A program made the translations under genes and the position numbers. The notes below the pieces were generated by a model, which searched no databases, had not been told where the DNA came from, and saw nothing but the letters and a program-made list of their open reading frames with translations. From Arthrobacter sp. 260 (GTDB taxonomy: Bacteria > Actinomycetota > Actinomycetes > Actinomycetales > Micrococcaceae), in contig NZ_JABFOE010000003.1 in NCBI RefSeq assembly GCF_013116745.1, positions 1 to 64,000 on the forward strand: 64,000 bases of DNA. The letters are read 5' to 3'. Of this stretch, positions 1 through 7,323 are shown in pieces. Each line of letters opens with the position of its first letter. Position 1 is the stretch's first letter.

Positions 1-79
1 TCTTCTCAGCATCAGTCAGCTTCCGCTTAGGACCCTTCGGCCCCCGCTTCATCTGGGAAAGTTCACCTAACGCAGACAT
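1..79 (-). CDS. Partial N-terminus of an unrecognised basic protein
   Basis: An open frame begins with ATG at 79 and runs off the left edge. The visible 26 residues start MSALGELSQMKRGPKGPKRK and are strongly basic. The next residues (LTDAEK) could begin a helix of a DNA-binding protein or transposase, but nothing decides this. A GGACGGG stretch just upstream could serve as ribosome binding site. The frame contains a TTA leucine codon, rare in this window. The family cannot be assigned from so short a piece. Confidence 0.35.
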   Translation of the reverse strand, partial: MSALGELSQMKRGPKGPKRKLTDAEK

Positions 80-198
80 AACCCGTCCTTACCGGCCGCC
101 GGGGAAAGTGAGCGGGAGTAGCAGTCGGTTTCCGATCTGGCACCGTACCCATTCCGTCTCCTATCGAATCGTCATTGGTTCTCATGGTTGCAAGCGAT

Positions 199-218
199 CT
201 GAGAAAACGGTTTCTCAG
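199..218. promoter_or_regulatory. LacI-type operator candidate, left-edge intergenic region
   Basis: CTGAGAAAACGGTTTCTCAG is an inverted repeat with perfect 8-base arms around ACGG. Its core GAAAACGGTTTC resembles LacI-family operators and is two mismatches from GAAAGCGCTTTC found elsewhere in the window. It lies in the 219-base gap between the partial gene at the left edge and the end of the tartrate dehydratase gene, so it may control the leftward gene. Confidence 0.45.
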
Positions 219-260
219 GCGGCCTTAGTAGACAATAACGTGTGACGTGGCGCACGTCAA

Positions 261-274
261 GGAAAGCGGTTTCC
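261..274. promoter_or_regulatory. Second LacI-type operator candidate, left-edge intergenic region
   Basis: GGAAAGCGGTTTCC has GGAAA/TTTCC arms, and its core GAAAGCGGTTTC is one base from GAAAGCGCTTTC at the rhamnogalacturonan lyase promoter. It sits 59 bases from the dyad at 199-218. A third CGGTTTC copy occurs at 126-132. Confidence 0.45.
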
Positions 275-298
275 AACCGATCAAGCCGGCGACATATA

Positions 299-1465
299 TC
301 AGCCGTGCAGCGCGAGGAGGTGCTTGTAGAACGCTGATTTGAGTTCGAACCCGATCCCCGGCGCCTCGGTGGGACGGGCCCGGCCGCCCTGGACCACGGT
401 TTCGTCGGCAAAGCCGCCCGTCGGGAAAAATTCGCCGGGGTACGATTCGTTGCCTCCCAGCTTGAGAGCCGCGGCAATGTGCAGGGCGAACTGATGCCCA
501 CCGTGTGGGATGCAGGACCGCGGGGACCACCCGTACTCGGGCAGCAGTGCCTGGATCCGCAGATACTCCACCAGGCCGTACCCGAGGACGGGGTCGAACT
601 GGAGAATATCCTGGTCCGGTCGCATGCCGCCGTAACGCAACAGGTTGCGGGCGTCCGGCAATGAGAAGAGGTTCTCACCGGTGGCCATCGGGTGGGGATA
701 CCGTCCCCCGAGGGTGGCCTGCAGCTGGTAGTCCAGCGGGTCGCCCACTTCCTCGTACCAGAACAGGTTGTACGGGGCGATTGCGTCGGCGTAGGTGAGC
801 GCCGTCTCGAGGTCGAAGCGTCCGTTCACGTCCACCGCAAGGTTCTGACCGCTTCCTACCACCTCGATGGCCGCTTCGATCCGTCGCAGATCCTCTGCCA
901 GGCTCGCCCCGCCGATCTTCATCTTGGCTACCGTGTAACCGAGGCCAAGGAATTTTCTCATCTCGTCCTGGAGTTCAGGGAGTCCCTTGCCCGGTGCGTA
1001 GTACCCGCCGGCCGCGTAGACAAACACGTCCTCGTCGGGGGAACCGTCACCGTAGTTCTCCGAGAGGTAGCGGTAGAGCGGCTTGTCCTCGATTTTGGCA
1101 GCAAGGTCAAAGAGCGCCATGTCGAGAACGCCGACGGCGACAGAGCGTTCACCATGGCCACCTGGCTTCTCGTTCTGCATCACGATGTCCCAGATCTTCT
1201 CGGGCGAGAAGTTGGTGCCGTCCTCACGAAGGATGTCGTTCGGGTCTGCAGCCATCAGGCGGGGAATCACGCGGCGGCGGAGGATATCGCTTGCGCTGTA
1301 CCGGCCGTTGGAATTGAATCCATAGCCCACCAGCGGCTTGCCGTCGCGGATCACGTCGCTGACCACCGCGATGATCGACACGTCCATGGTGCTGAAGTCG
1401 ACCCAGGCGTTGCGCATGGTCGAGCTGATGGGCAGGGTTCCCTCGTGGATGGAAACGATCTTCAT
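299..1465 (-). CDS. tarD: D-tartrate dehydratase-like enzyme (enolase superfamily)
   Basis: Predicted to dehydrate a D-tartrate-like acid sugar to a 2-keto acid (oxaloacetate from tartrate) in the cytoplasm. The 388 residues resemble Bradyrhizobium TarD throughout: RNAWVDFSTM near 19, VGYGFNSNGRY near 46, NEKPGGHGERSVAVG near 98. Enolase-superfamily residues are visible: KMK at 181-183, metal ligands D212, E238/E239 and E264, and the PHGGH histidines at 321/324. GGAGG precedes the ATG. The gene is divergent from a GntR regulator with a dyad between them. Assignment rests on recognised similarity, so substrate could be a related acid sugar. Confidence 0.85.
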   Translation of the reverse strand: MKIVSIHEGTLPISSTMRNAWVDFSTMDVSIIAVVSDVIRDGKPLVGYGFNSNGRYSASDILRRRVIPRLMAADPNDILREDGTNFSPEKIWDIVMQNEKPGGHGERSVAVGVLDMALFDLAAKIEDKPLYRYLSENYGDGSPDEDVFVYAAGGYYAPGKGLPELQDEMRKFLGLGYTVAKMKIGGASLAEDLRRIEAAIEVVGSGQNLAVDVNGRFDLETALTYADAIAPYNLFWYEEVGDPLDYQLQATLGGRYPHPMATGENLFSLPDARNLLRYGGMRPDQDILQFDPVLGYGLVEYLRIQALLPEYGWSPRSCIPHGGHQFALHIAAALKLGGNESYPGEFFPTGGFADETVVQGGRARPTEAPGIGFELKSAFYKHLLALHG

Positions 1466-1479
1466 AATGAACCTCCAGT

Positions 1480-1494
1480 GTTATAAGTTATAAC
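1480..1494. promoter_or_regulatory. Operator candidate between tarD and its GntR regulator
   Basis: GTTATAAGTTATAAC is a perfect inverted repeat (7-base arms, one-base centre), AT-rich against a GC-rich background. It lies 15 bases upstream of the tarD start and within the divergent promoter region, as expected for the operator of the adjacent FCD/GntR protein. Confidence 0.6.
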
Positions 1495-1577
1495 TTGAGC
1501 CGGACGCTACCGGGCTGTTTGGGCAGTTGTCAACGGCACTGCGCCGAAGATCGGCGCTATCAGGAGAGAATGTTGCA

Positions 1578-2231
1578 GTGATCTACAAAACCAAAAGCGA
1601 CCTCGCCTACGCCGAAGTCCGGCAACGGATCCTGTCGGGTGCTATCCCGCCCGGTTCGCTGTTGCCGCAGCGACAACTGGCCGAGTCCCTGGGGATGAGC
1701 CTGACCCCGCTGCGGGAGGCGCTCAAGCGACTGATGTCCGAGGGCCTCGTGGAACTGGAAAGCCACCGTGATGCGCGAGTGTCCGCGATCAGCTCCCAGG
1801 AAATCAACGATTTCATGGATCTGCGCCTCGCCCTGGACCCGTTCGCCACCGCACTGGCCGCCGAACGTCACACCGACGCTGACGCGGCAGCCATGAAAGA
1901 GTCCTTCTCACGATTGCTGCCGGTGACCCGCGACCAGGGTGACGCCGCCCTCACGGCGCATCGGGATTTCCACGAGGCAATCTACCGCGGGTCCCACAAC
2001 CCGCGCCTGATCCACCTGCTCGATGAAATCTGGGACCTCTCGGATCGATACCGCCGCCTCGGCCTCTCGTTGCCGGAAAGCAGCGCGTCCCGTGAGCAGG
2101 ATCACGAGGAGCACGAGGACCTCCTGCGACTGGTCCTGGCCCGCCGCGGCGAGGACGCGCACCGGCTGATGGAAGGCCACGTGCGGCGTAGCGTCATCGG
2201 GCTGGCGGCAGAGGGTCTCGCCGGCAACTAG
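1578..2231 (+). CDS. GntR-family regulator, FadR/FCD type, divergent from tarD
   Basis: Predicted repressor of the adjacent tartrate dehydratase gene. The N-terminal winged helix (about residues 1-70) carries the GntR signature DLAYAEVRQRILSGAIPPG and LRQ/LAESLGMSLTPLREAL; an all-helical FCD ligand-binding domain follows (about 80-210). GTG at 1578 is preferred because AGGAGAG at 1562-1568 is well spaced; an in-frame ATG at 1527 would add 17 residues without homology. FCD domains usually sense small organic acids, which fits a tartrate-type inducer, but the ligand is inferred. Confidence 0.85.
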   Translation: MIYKTKSDLAYAEVRQRILSGAIPPGSLLPQRQLAESLGMSLTPLREALKRLMSEGLVELESHRDARVSAISSQEINDFMDLRLALDPFATALAAERHTDADAAAMKESFSRLLPVTRDQGDAALTAHRDFHEAIYRGSHNPRLIHLLDEIWDLSDRYRRLGLSLPESSASREQDHEEHEDLLRLVLARRGEDAHRLMEGHVRRSVIGLAAEGLAGN

Positions 2232-2261
2232 CAACAACCGGATGGGACCCCGCCTGACAGA

Positions 2262-2273
2262 AGTGGTACCACT
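2262..2273. promoter_or_regulatory. Palindrome upstream of the galactarate dehydratase gene
   Basis: AGTGGTACCACT is a perfect 12-base palindrome, 80 bases before the start of the L-talarate/galactarate dehydratase gene. It contains TGGTACCA, a common core of FCD/GntR operators. It may be a second binding site alongside the dyad at 2288-2302. Confidence 0.4.
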
Positions 2274-2287
2274 GGTGGCCTGTCACT

Positions 2288-2302
2288 ACTTGTATGACAA
2301 GT
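2288..2302. promoter_or_regulatory. FadR-type operator upstream of the talarate/galactarate operon
   Basis: ACTTGTATGACAAGT is an inverted repeat with perfect 6-base arms. It fits the FadR-subfamily operator pattern TNGTNNNACNA exactly. A further ACTTGTACTATGT half-like copy follows about 20 bases later. The likely binder is the FCD/GntR regulator encoded second in this operon. Confidence 0.6.
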
Positions 2303-2352
2303 TCGCTACTTGTACTATGTGTGAAAATACTTCCAACGGCGGGACACCCACC

Positions 2353-3534
2353 ATGAGCACACTTCAGCACGCAACCGACCCGCTGGCCGCGGTATCAGGC
2401 GGCGCAGCGACCACCGACCGGATTCGGCACGTGAAGCTCTCCACGCTGACCCTCCCGCTCACCACCGCGATCAGCGATGCCAAGGTGCTGACGGGTCGCC
2501 AGAAGCCAATGACTGAAATTGTCTTCCTCTTCGCCGACATCCGCTCCGAACAGGGTCATCACGGCACGGGTTTCAGCTACTCCAAACGGGCCGGTGGACC
2601 CGCCCAGTACGCGCACGCCAGGGAGGTGGCCGACAACCTGCTGGGGGAAGACCCCAGCGACATCGGTCGCGTCTACCAGAAGCTGCTCTGGGCTGGTGCG
2701 TCGGTGGGACGAAGCGGAGTCGCAACCCAGGCGATCGCGGCCCTGGACATCGCCCTTTACGACCTGTTGGCGAAGCGGGCCGGGCTACCGCTGGCGAAAC
2801 TGCTGGGTGCCTACCGGGACTCGGTAAGAACTTACAACACCTCCGGAGGCTTTCTGCAGGCCTCGATCGATGAGGTGAAGGAGCGGGCAACCGAGTCGCT
2901 GGAGGACGGTATCGGTGGCATCAAGATCAAGGTGGGCCACCCCGATTCAGCCGTTGACCTGTCACGCGTCGCCGCACTCAGGGAACACCTCGGTCCGTCA
3001 GTCCCCCTGATGGTGGATGCCAACCAGCAATGGGACCGGCCCACCGCCATGCGGATGGGGCGCACGCTCGAGCAGTTCAACCTCACCTGGATCGAGGAGC
3101 CCCTCGATGCTTACGACGCCGAGGGTCACGGCCAGCTGGCCCACGCCCTGGACACCCCGATCGCGACAGGTGAGATGCTTTCCAGCGTCAGCGAGCACAT
3201 CAACCTCATCACCCACCGAGCGGCCGACATCATCCAACCCGATGCACCACGCATTGGCGGAATTACGCCGTTCCTGCGGCTCGCGGCCCTGGCCGACCAG
3301 GCTGGCCTGCAACTGGCGCCCCACTTTGCCATGGAGATTCACCTGCACCTGGCCGCGGCCTACCCACGGGAGCCATGGGTGGAACACTTCGAGTGGCTGA
3401 ACCCGCTCTTCAACGAACGGTTGGAAACCGTCAATGGACGGATGATCGTGCCGAACCGCCCGGGCTTGGGGTTCACCCTCAGCGAGCAGGCTGCCGCGTG
3501 GACCACCGATTCGGTCGAGTTCGGCGTGCGATGA
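2353..3534 (+). CDS. L-talarate/galactarate dehydratase
   Basis: Predicted to dehydrate galactarate (mucate) and L-talarate to 5-keto-4-deoxy-glucarate. Galactarate is an oxidation product of galacturonic acid, the pectin backbone sugar. The 393 residues resemble Salmonella TalrD/GalrD along their length: SDAKVLTGRQKP at 41-52, GFSYSKRAGG, IKIKVG at 190-195 with K191/K193, D222 and N224, E248, E274 and H324. ATG at 2353 matches the N-terminus of that family; the frame is open further upstream without homology. The stop overlaps the next start (ATGA), so it forms an operon with the regulator and hydrolase that follow. Confidence 0.9.
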   Translation: MSTLQHATDPLAAVSGGAATTDRIRHVKLSTLTLPLTTAISDAKVLTGRQKPMTEIVFLFADIRSEQGHHGTGFSYSKRAGGPAQYAHAREVADNLLGEDPSDIGRVYQKLLWAGASVGRSGVATQAIAALDIALYDLLAKRAGLPLAKLLGAYRDSVRTYNTSGGFLQASIDEVKERATESLEDGIGGIKIKVGHPDSAVDLSRVAALREHLGPSVPLMVDANQQWDRPTAMRMGRTLEQFNLTWIEEPLDAYDAEGHGQLAHALDTPIATGEMLSSVSEHINLITHRAADIIQPDAPRIGGITPFLRLAALADQAGLQLAPHFAMEIHLHLAAAYPREPWVEHFEWLNPLFNERLETVNGRMIVPNRPGLGFTLSEQAAAWTTDSVEFGVR

Positions 3535-4238
3535 CGGCTCTCGCCACCCGGCTCGTTGACGAACTGCGGCAAAGCATCCTCGATGGACTGCTGGTGCCAG
3601 GCGACAAGCTCCCCTCCGAGTCAGCGCTGGAGAAGCAGTTCGCGGTCAGCCGGACGGTGGTGCGCGAGGCGCTCTCCCGCCTGCAGGCGTCCGGGCTGGT
3701 CGAAACCTACCGGGGTAAAGGGACCTTCGTGCTTACCAAGCCCACCGGTCAGCCGTTCACCGTCGAACCCGGCGGTATCCGCACCCATCAGGACCGGCTG
3801 GACCTCCTCGACTTCCGGATTGGGGTGGAAGGGGAGGCAGCGGCGCTGGCCGCCCGCCGCCACACCGCAGCCCAGCTTCGCTCCATCAGCGGGGCGCTCT
3901 CCGATTTCGGTGCCGCCGGGCAGTCCCCCCGGGCAGCCATCGAGGCGGACTTCGCGTTCCACCGCGGCATCGCCATCGCCTCCCATAACCGGTTCTACCT
4001 CGACCTGATCGCCTCCCTGGGGGCCTCGATGATCACCATGCCGCAGACGCGGCTGGCTCCCCAGGATGGCGTCGCCTCGGCCGCCGGCTTCGAGCTGGTG
4101 GGGGAAGAACATCTGGCGGTGTTCAACGCCGTGTCGGCTGGTGACGCGCAGGGCGCAGCAGCGGCGATGCGCACCCACCTCACCAATTCGCGCCTGCGGC
4201 TTTCACCCCACTCACCGCCGGCTGCCGCACATGGCTAA
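3531..4238 (+). CDS. GntR-family regulator, FadR/FCD type, of the galactarate operon
   Basis: Predicted autoregulated repressor of the acid-sugar operon. Residues 1-70 form the GntR winged helix (LVDELRQSILDGLLVPGDKL, ALEKQFAVSRTVVREALSRL); residues about 85-225 form the helical FCD domain, with the DFAFHRGIAIASHNR region that usually supplies metal or ligand contacts. The ATG overlaps the TGA of the dehydratase gene by the ATGA arrangement, which fixes the start and implies translational coupling. Length (235 residues) is normal. Confidence 0.88.
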   Translation: MTALATRLVDELRQSILDGLLVPGDKLPSESALEKQFAVSRTVVREALSRLQASGLVETYRGKGTFVLTKPTGQPFTVEPGGIRTHQDRLDLLDFRIGVEGEAAALAARRHTAAQLRSISGALSDFGAAGQSPRAAIEADFAFHRGIAIASHNRFYLDLIASLGASMITMPQTRLAPQDGVASAAGFELVGEEHLAVFNAVSAGDAQGAAAAMRTHLTNSRLRLSPHSPPAAAHG

Positions 4239-5379
4239 AGCCAGCGCCATCGGCGGGTACGAGGACTGGCCAGCGTTCATGACCAGTCGGAGACGGTTCG
4301 CCCCCACCTCCGCAGACAGCGAGCGCGTGGCCAATGTGGTGGGAGTGCCGGCACTGCCAGCGCCCGATGATTCGGCCTACACCGTCACGCGAAGTGAAGA
4401 GTCGGTAGTTGGGGGTGTGCGGGTGAGCCGCCTGAGCTGGCAACTGCCCTTCGGGCCGCCCACCTCAGCGCGGCTGGTGACTCCGCTGCACCACGAGGGA
4501 CGATTGCCCGGCCTGTTGTGGATGCACTGCCATGGCGGCAACAAGTGGCTGGGGGGCGAGCGGCTGGTCGACCTCGGCCAGGCGACCGACCCTGACGTCG
4601 TCGCTCTCCAGCGGAAGCTGTACGAGGGCCGGGCCGTCGCCAATGACTTTGCCCGGGCGGGTTTCGCGGTCCTGGTGCACGATGCCTTCAGCTGGGGAAG
4701 CCGCGGGTTCGTGTTGGATCCGGCACCGGAGCGGGCGGGTGATGCCCTCCGCGCCGCCACCGCCCAGTGGACCGCCGACGGGGTCCGCCCCAGCCCGGAA
4801 CTGACCTACAACACCCTGGCCGCCCAGCACGAGAATACGGTGGCGAAGGCGGCAGCGCTCCTGGGCACCAGCTACGCCGGGATGGTGGCATACGACGACC
4901 TGGTTGCCCTTGCCATCCTCCGGCAGCTCCCGGAAGTGGATCCGGACTGGGTCGGCGTCGGCGGCTTTTCCGGCGGCGGCGGGCGGGCACTGATGCTCGC
5001 AGCGCTGGATCAGCGGCTGACCGCCTGTGTGGTGTCATGCATGATGACCACTCATGAGTCGTTGTTCCCGGCGTACCTGGAGAGCCACTCATGGCTGCTG
5101 AGCACGCCGGGTCTCGCCGCCGTCTGCGACTGGCCAGCACTGTCATCCCTGGCTCCCACGACGCGCTTCCTCGTCCAGTACGCCCTTGACGACCCGCTCT
5201 TCCCCGTCGAGGGGATGCGTGACGCCGACAGGTTGCTCCGGGACCAGACGGACGCCGGGCCTGAGCACTACCGCGGCGCCTGGCACCCGGGTGGCCACAT
5301 CTTCACCGCTGCGATGCTGGCGGAGGCCGGCGCCCACCTCAGCACTGCCCTGCAGGAGGGGCTACCCGGGATTTCCTGA
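4231..5379 (+). CDS. Alpha/beta hydrolase of the acid-sugar operon
   Basis: A 382-residue hydrolase of unknown substrate. It has a MHCHGGN oxyanion-type strand near residue 98, a nucleophile elbow GFSGGGGR with Ser247, and likely acid and base partners in YALDDPLFP and AWHPGGH near the C-terminus. No signal peptide is present, so it should be cytoplasmic. The ATG overlaps the end of the upstream regulator gene by 8 bases, so it belongs to the galactarate operon. It could open a sugar lactone or remove an ester from an imported oligosaccharide; both roles are inferred from context. Confidence 0.75.
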   Translation: MAKASAIGGYEDWPAFMTSRRRFAPTSADSERVANVVGVPALPAPDDSAYTVTRSEESVVGGVRVSRLSWQLPFGPPTSARLVTPLHHEGRLPGLLWMHCHGGNKWLGGERLVDLGQATDPDVVALQRKLYEGRAVANDFARAGFAVLVHDAFSWGSRGFVLDPAPERAGDALRAATAQWTADGVRPSPELTYNTLAAQHENTVAKAAALLGTSYAGMVAYDDLVALAILRQLPEVDPDWVGVGGFSGGGGRALMLAALDQRLTACVVSCMMTTHESLFPAYLESHSWLLSTPGLAAVCDWPALSSLAPTTRFLVQYALDDPLFPVEGMRDADRLLRDQTDAGPEHYRGAWHPGGHIFTAAMLAEAGAHLSTALQEGLPGIS

Positions 5380-5382
5380 GGG

Positions 5383-6027
5383 TTAGCTGCCAGGTCCCGG
5401 ACCGGCGCCACGGCGGGGACGCACATTGACGGTGAGCACGGTGAACAGAAGACACCCCACCCCCGCGACGACCAGCGGGGAAAGCAGCCAGGCGATCACC
5501 CCGGCTACTGCGGCAACTGCGGCGATCAGCGCACCCCCAACCGGGTCACCGCTGGTCCGCCGCAGGCCCTCACGCACCGCCACCTTCCACCCTGTTTCCG
5601 GCGCCCAGTGAAAACCAACCTGCAATAGCGCGACCACCGTCGCGGCGATACCCAGGATGCCGACGCCAAGGATGACTGGCCACAGCACCAACACCTGCGT
5701 GGCGGCGAGGAAGCTGTTCAGCCCCAGGACAGCCGCGAGTGCCAGGGCGACCACCCCCACCAGGAGCCCTCCGGGCAGCGCGCGCAGGAAATCGGACCCA
5801 TAACTGCGGACGGTGCTCCGCTCCGCGCGAAGATACCGGTTCAGGTGCCGGGTGCCGGCGGCGATCGCCGCCGGAAGAGTAATGATCGCCAGTCCTGCCA
5901 GCGTGGTGAGCACTCCCGCCCAGATCACCTGGGCGAACAACTCCACCCGGTTGGTGGCGCCGGGCCACTTCAGTTCGGTGCCATCGGGTTCCGGGGGCAG
6001 TGGCCGCGGCCGGCGGCGGCCGATCAT
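5383..6027 (-). CDS. YesL/DUF624-like membrane protein, copy 1
   Basis: A 214-residue membrane protein with about five hydrophobic segments. It is a clear paralogue of the protein at 10932-11573: both share the pattern G-T-x-L-(K/R)-WPGA, LFA(Q/E)V(I/L)W, ITLPAA(I/L)AA and RHL(N/H)RYLRA(E/D)RST near the N-terminus. DUF624/YesL proteins are commonly encoded with oligosaccharide ABC importers such as Bacillus YesOPQ, where their role is unclear. This copy stands alone, divergent from a LacI regulator. ATG at 6027 follows a GGGGCGG stretch; a longer frame upstream has no similarity to the paralogue. Confidence 0.65.
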   Translation of the reverse strand: MIGRRRPRPLPPEPDGTELKWPGATNRVELFAQVIWAGVLTTLAGLAIITLPAAIAAGTRHLNRYLRAERSTVRSYGSDFLRALPGGLLVGVVALALAAVLGLNSFLAATQVLVLWPVILGVGILGIAATVVALLQVGFHWAPETGWKVAVREGLRRTSGDPVGGALIAAVAAVAGVIAWLLSPLVVAGVGCLLFTVLTVNVRPRRGAGPGPGS

Positions 6028-6158
6028 GCCGCCCCGCGCTCGGTGAAATGCCGCCGCGCCCTGGTTGCTGACCTGCCGACTGCTGCCACACTGCAAGAAA
6101 TCATAGTTACAGCATGACAGGCACTGGCGCGGCGGGAAAAGTGGGAGCAAGATGTCTA

Positions 6159-6170
6159 GAAAGCGCTTAC
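6159..6170. promoter_or_regulatory. LacI-type operator (GAAAGCGCTTTC family), lacI promoter
   Basis: GAAAGCGCTTAC is one base from the perfect palindrome GAAAGCGCTTTC found before the rhamnogalacturonan lyase gene. It lies between the divergent DUF624-like gene and the LacI gene at 6276, so it is a good candidate for autoregulation. Confidence 0.6.
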
Positions 6171-6275
6171 CCTCAGTGTGCAGCACGGCTGTCCACACCA
6201 GGCGCGTGCAACAATGCTAAGGGCACCGGCTGGGGACGAGCGTCCAGCGGGCCATCGGAAGGATACGCCGCAGCA

Positions 6276-7316
6276 ATGGAACCAGGCACCAACAAGCCGG
6301 CAGTAACACTCAACGATGTGGCGCTGGCCGCTGGAGTGTCGCTGGCAACCGCGTCCCGCTCCCTGAACGGGAGCGCCCGCAAAGTCAACGAGACCTACCG
6401 TCTGCGGGTGGTCGACGCCGCGCAGCGCCTCGGCTACATCCCCAACCTTTTCGCCCAGGCCGTCGCCAAGGGCACCACCACCACCGTCGCCCTGTTGGTC
6501 GCCGATATCTCGGACCCCTACTTCTCCACCATTGCGTCAGGGGTGATCAAAGCCGCAGAGACCGCGGGACTGGTGGTGACCATCGCGGTGACCGGCCGCA
6601 ATCCGGAGCGGGAACTGGCAACGGTTCGCGCCCTCCGCGGGCAACGTCCCCGGGTGATGATCCTCGCCGGATCGCGGGTCGCCGGCTCCCCGCAGGAAGC
6701 CGAGCTGCGCCGGGAACTGTCGGCGTTCGAGGAAAACGGTGGCCGGGTCGCCTTCATCAGCCAGGACGCCTCACCGTTTGCCACCGTGTTGCTGGATAAC
6801 CGCGGCGGCGCGCGTGCCCTCGCTGAATCCCTGGTCGGGCTGGGGTATCGCCGGTTTGCCGTCCTCGCCGGGCCGCCGGACATCGTTGCCGCCCAGGACC
6901 GGTTGCGGGGATTCCGCGACGCCCTGGCGGCCCATGACCTGGAGCTGGCCGACCGACACGTCATCCACACCGACTTCAACCGCGACGGCGGGTACCAGGG
7001 TGCCACCGAACTCGTCAGGAACGGACTCGACGACGTCGATCTGCTCTTCGCCGTAAGCGACGTGATGGCGATGGGCGCCATGTCGGCGCTCCGGGAGGCG
7101 GGCGTGGAACCCGGCCGGGATCTGGGCATCGCTGGCTACGACGATATTCCTACGGTCCGGGACATCACCCCTGCCCTCACCACTGTCCGTATCCCCCTCG
7201 AAGAGGTGGGACGCCGGGCGCTGGAGCTGTCCTTCGGCGTCGGTTCGGTTGCCGGAGCGGCCAACGGGCCGGTTGTCACCGAGGTCGTCTGCCGGGACAG
7301 CACCCCCCGCCGCTGA
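6276..7316 (+). CDS. LacI-family transcriptional regulator of the pectin locus
   Basis: A 346-residue LacI-family regulator. The helix-turn-helix is at about 11-32 (VTLNDVALAAGVSLATASRS) with the hinge near LFAQAVAKG, followed by a periplasmic-binding-like sensor domain (TTVALLVADISDPYFSTI onward). It is convergent, 7 bases apart, with the arabinofuranosidase gene that ends the importer operon. It carries a GAAAGCGCTTAC site in its own promoter. Related sites occur upstream of the importer operon and the rhamnogalacturonan lyase gene, so it is probably the repressor for pectin side-chain genes; the inducer is unknown. ATG 6276 gives the standard LacI N-terminus. Confidence 0.9.
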   Translation: MEPGTNKPAVTLNDVALAAGVSLATASRSLNGSARKVNETYRLRVVDAAQRLGYIPNLFAQAVAKGTTTTVALLVADISDPYFSTIASGVIKAAETAGLVVTIAVTGRNPERELATVRALRGQRPRVMILAGSRVAGSPQEAELRRELSAFEENGGRVAFISQDASPFATVLLDNRGGARALAESLVGLGYRRFAVLAGPPDIVAAQDRLRGFRDALAAHDLELADRHVIHTDFNRDGGYQGATELVRNGLDDVDLLFAVSDVMAMGAMSALREAGVEPGRDLGIAGYDDIPTVRDITPALTTVRIPLEEVGRRALELSFGVGSVAGAANGPVVTEVVCRDSTPRR

Positions 7317-7323
7317 ACCCGCG

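Noticed and set aside
1-79. Insertion-sequence or transposase end at the left edge
   Set aside because: The 26 visible residues are basic but not specific, and no terminal inverted repeats or target duplication are seen.
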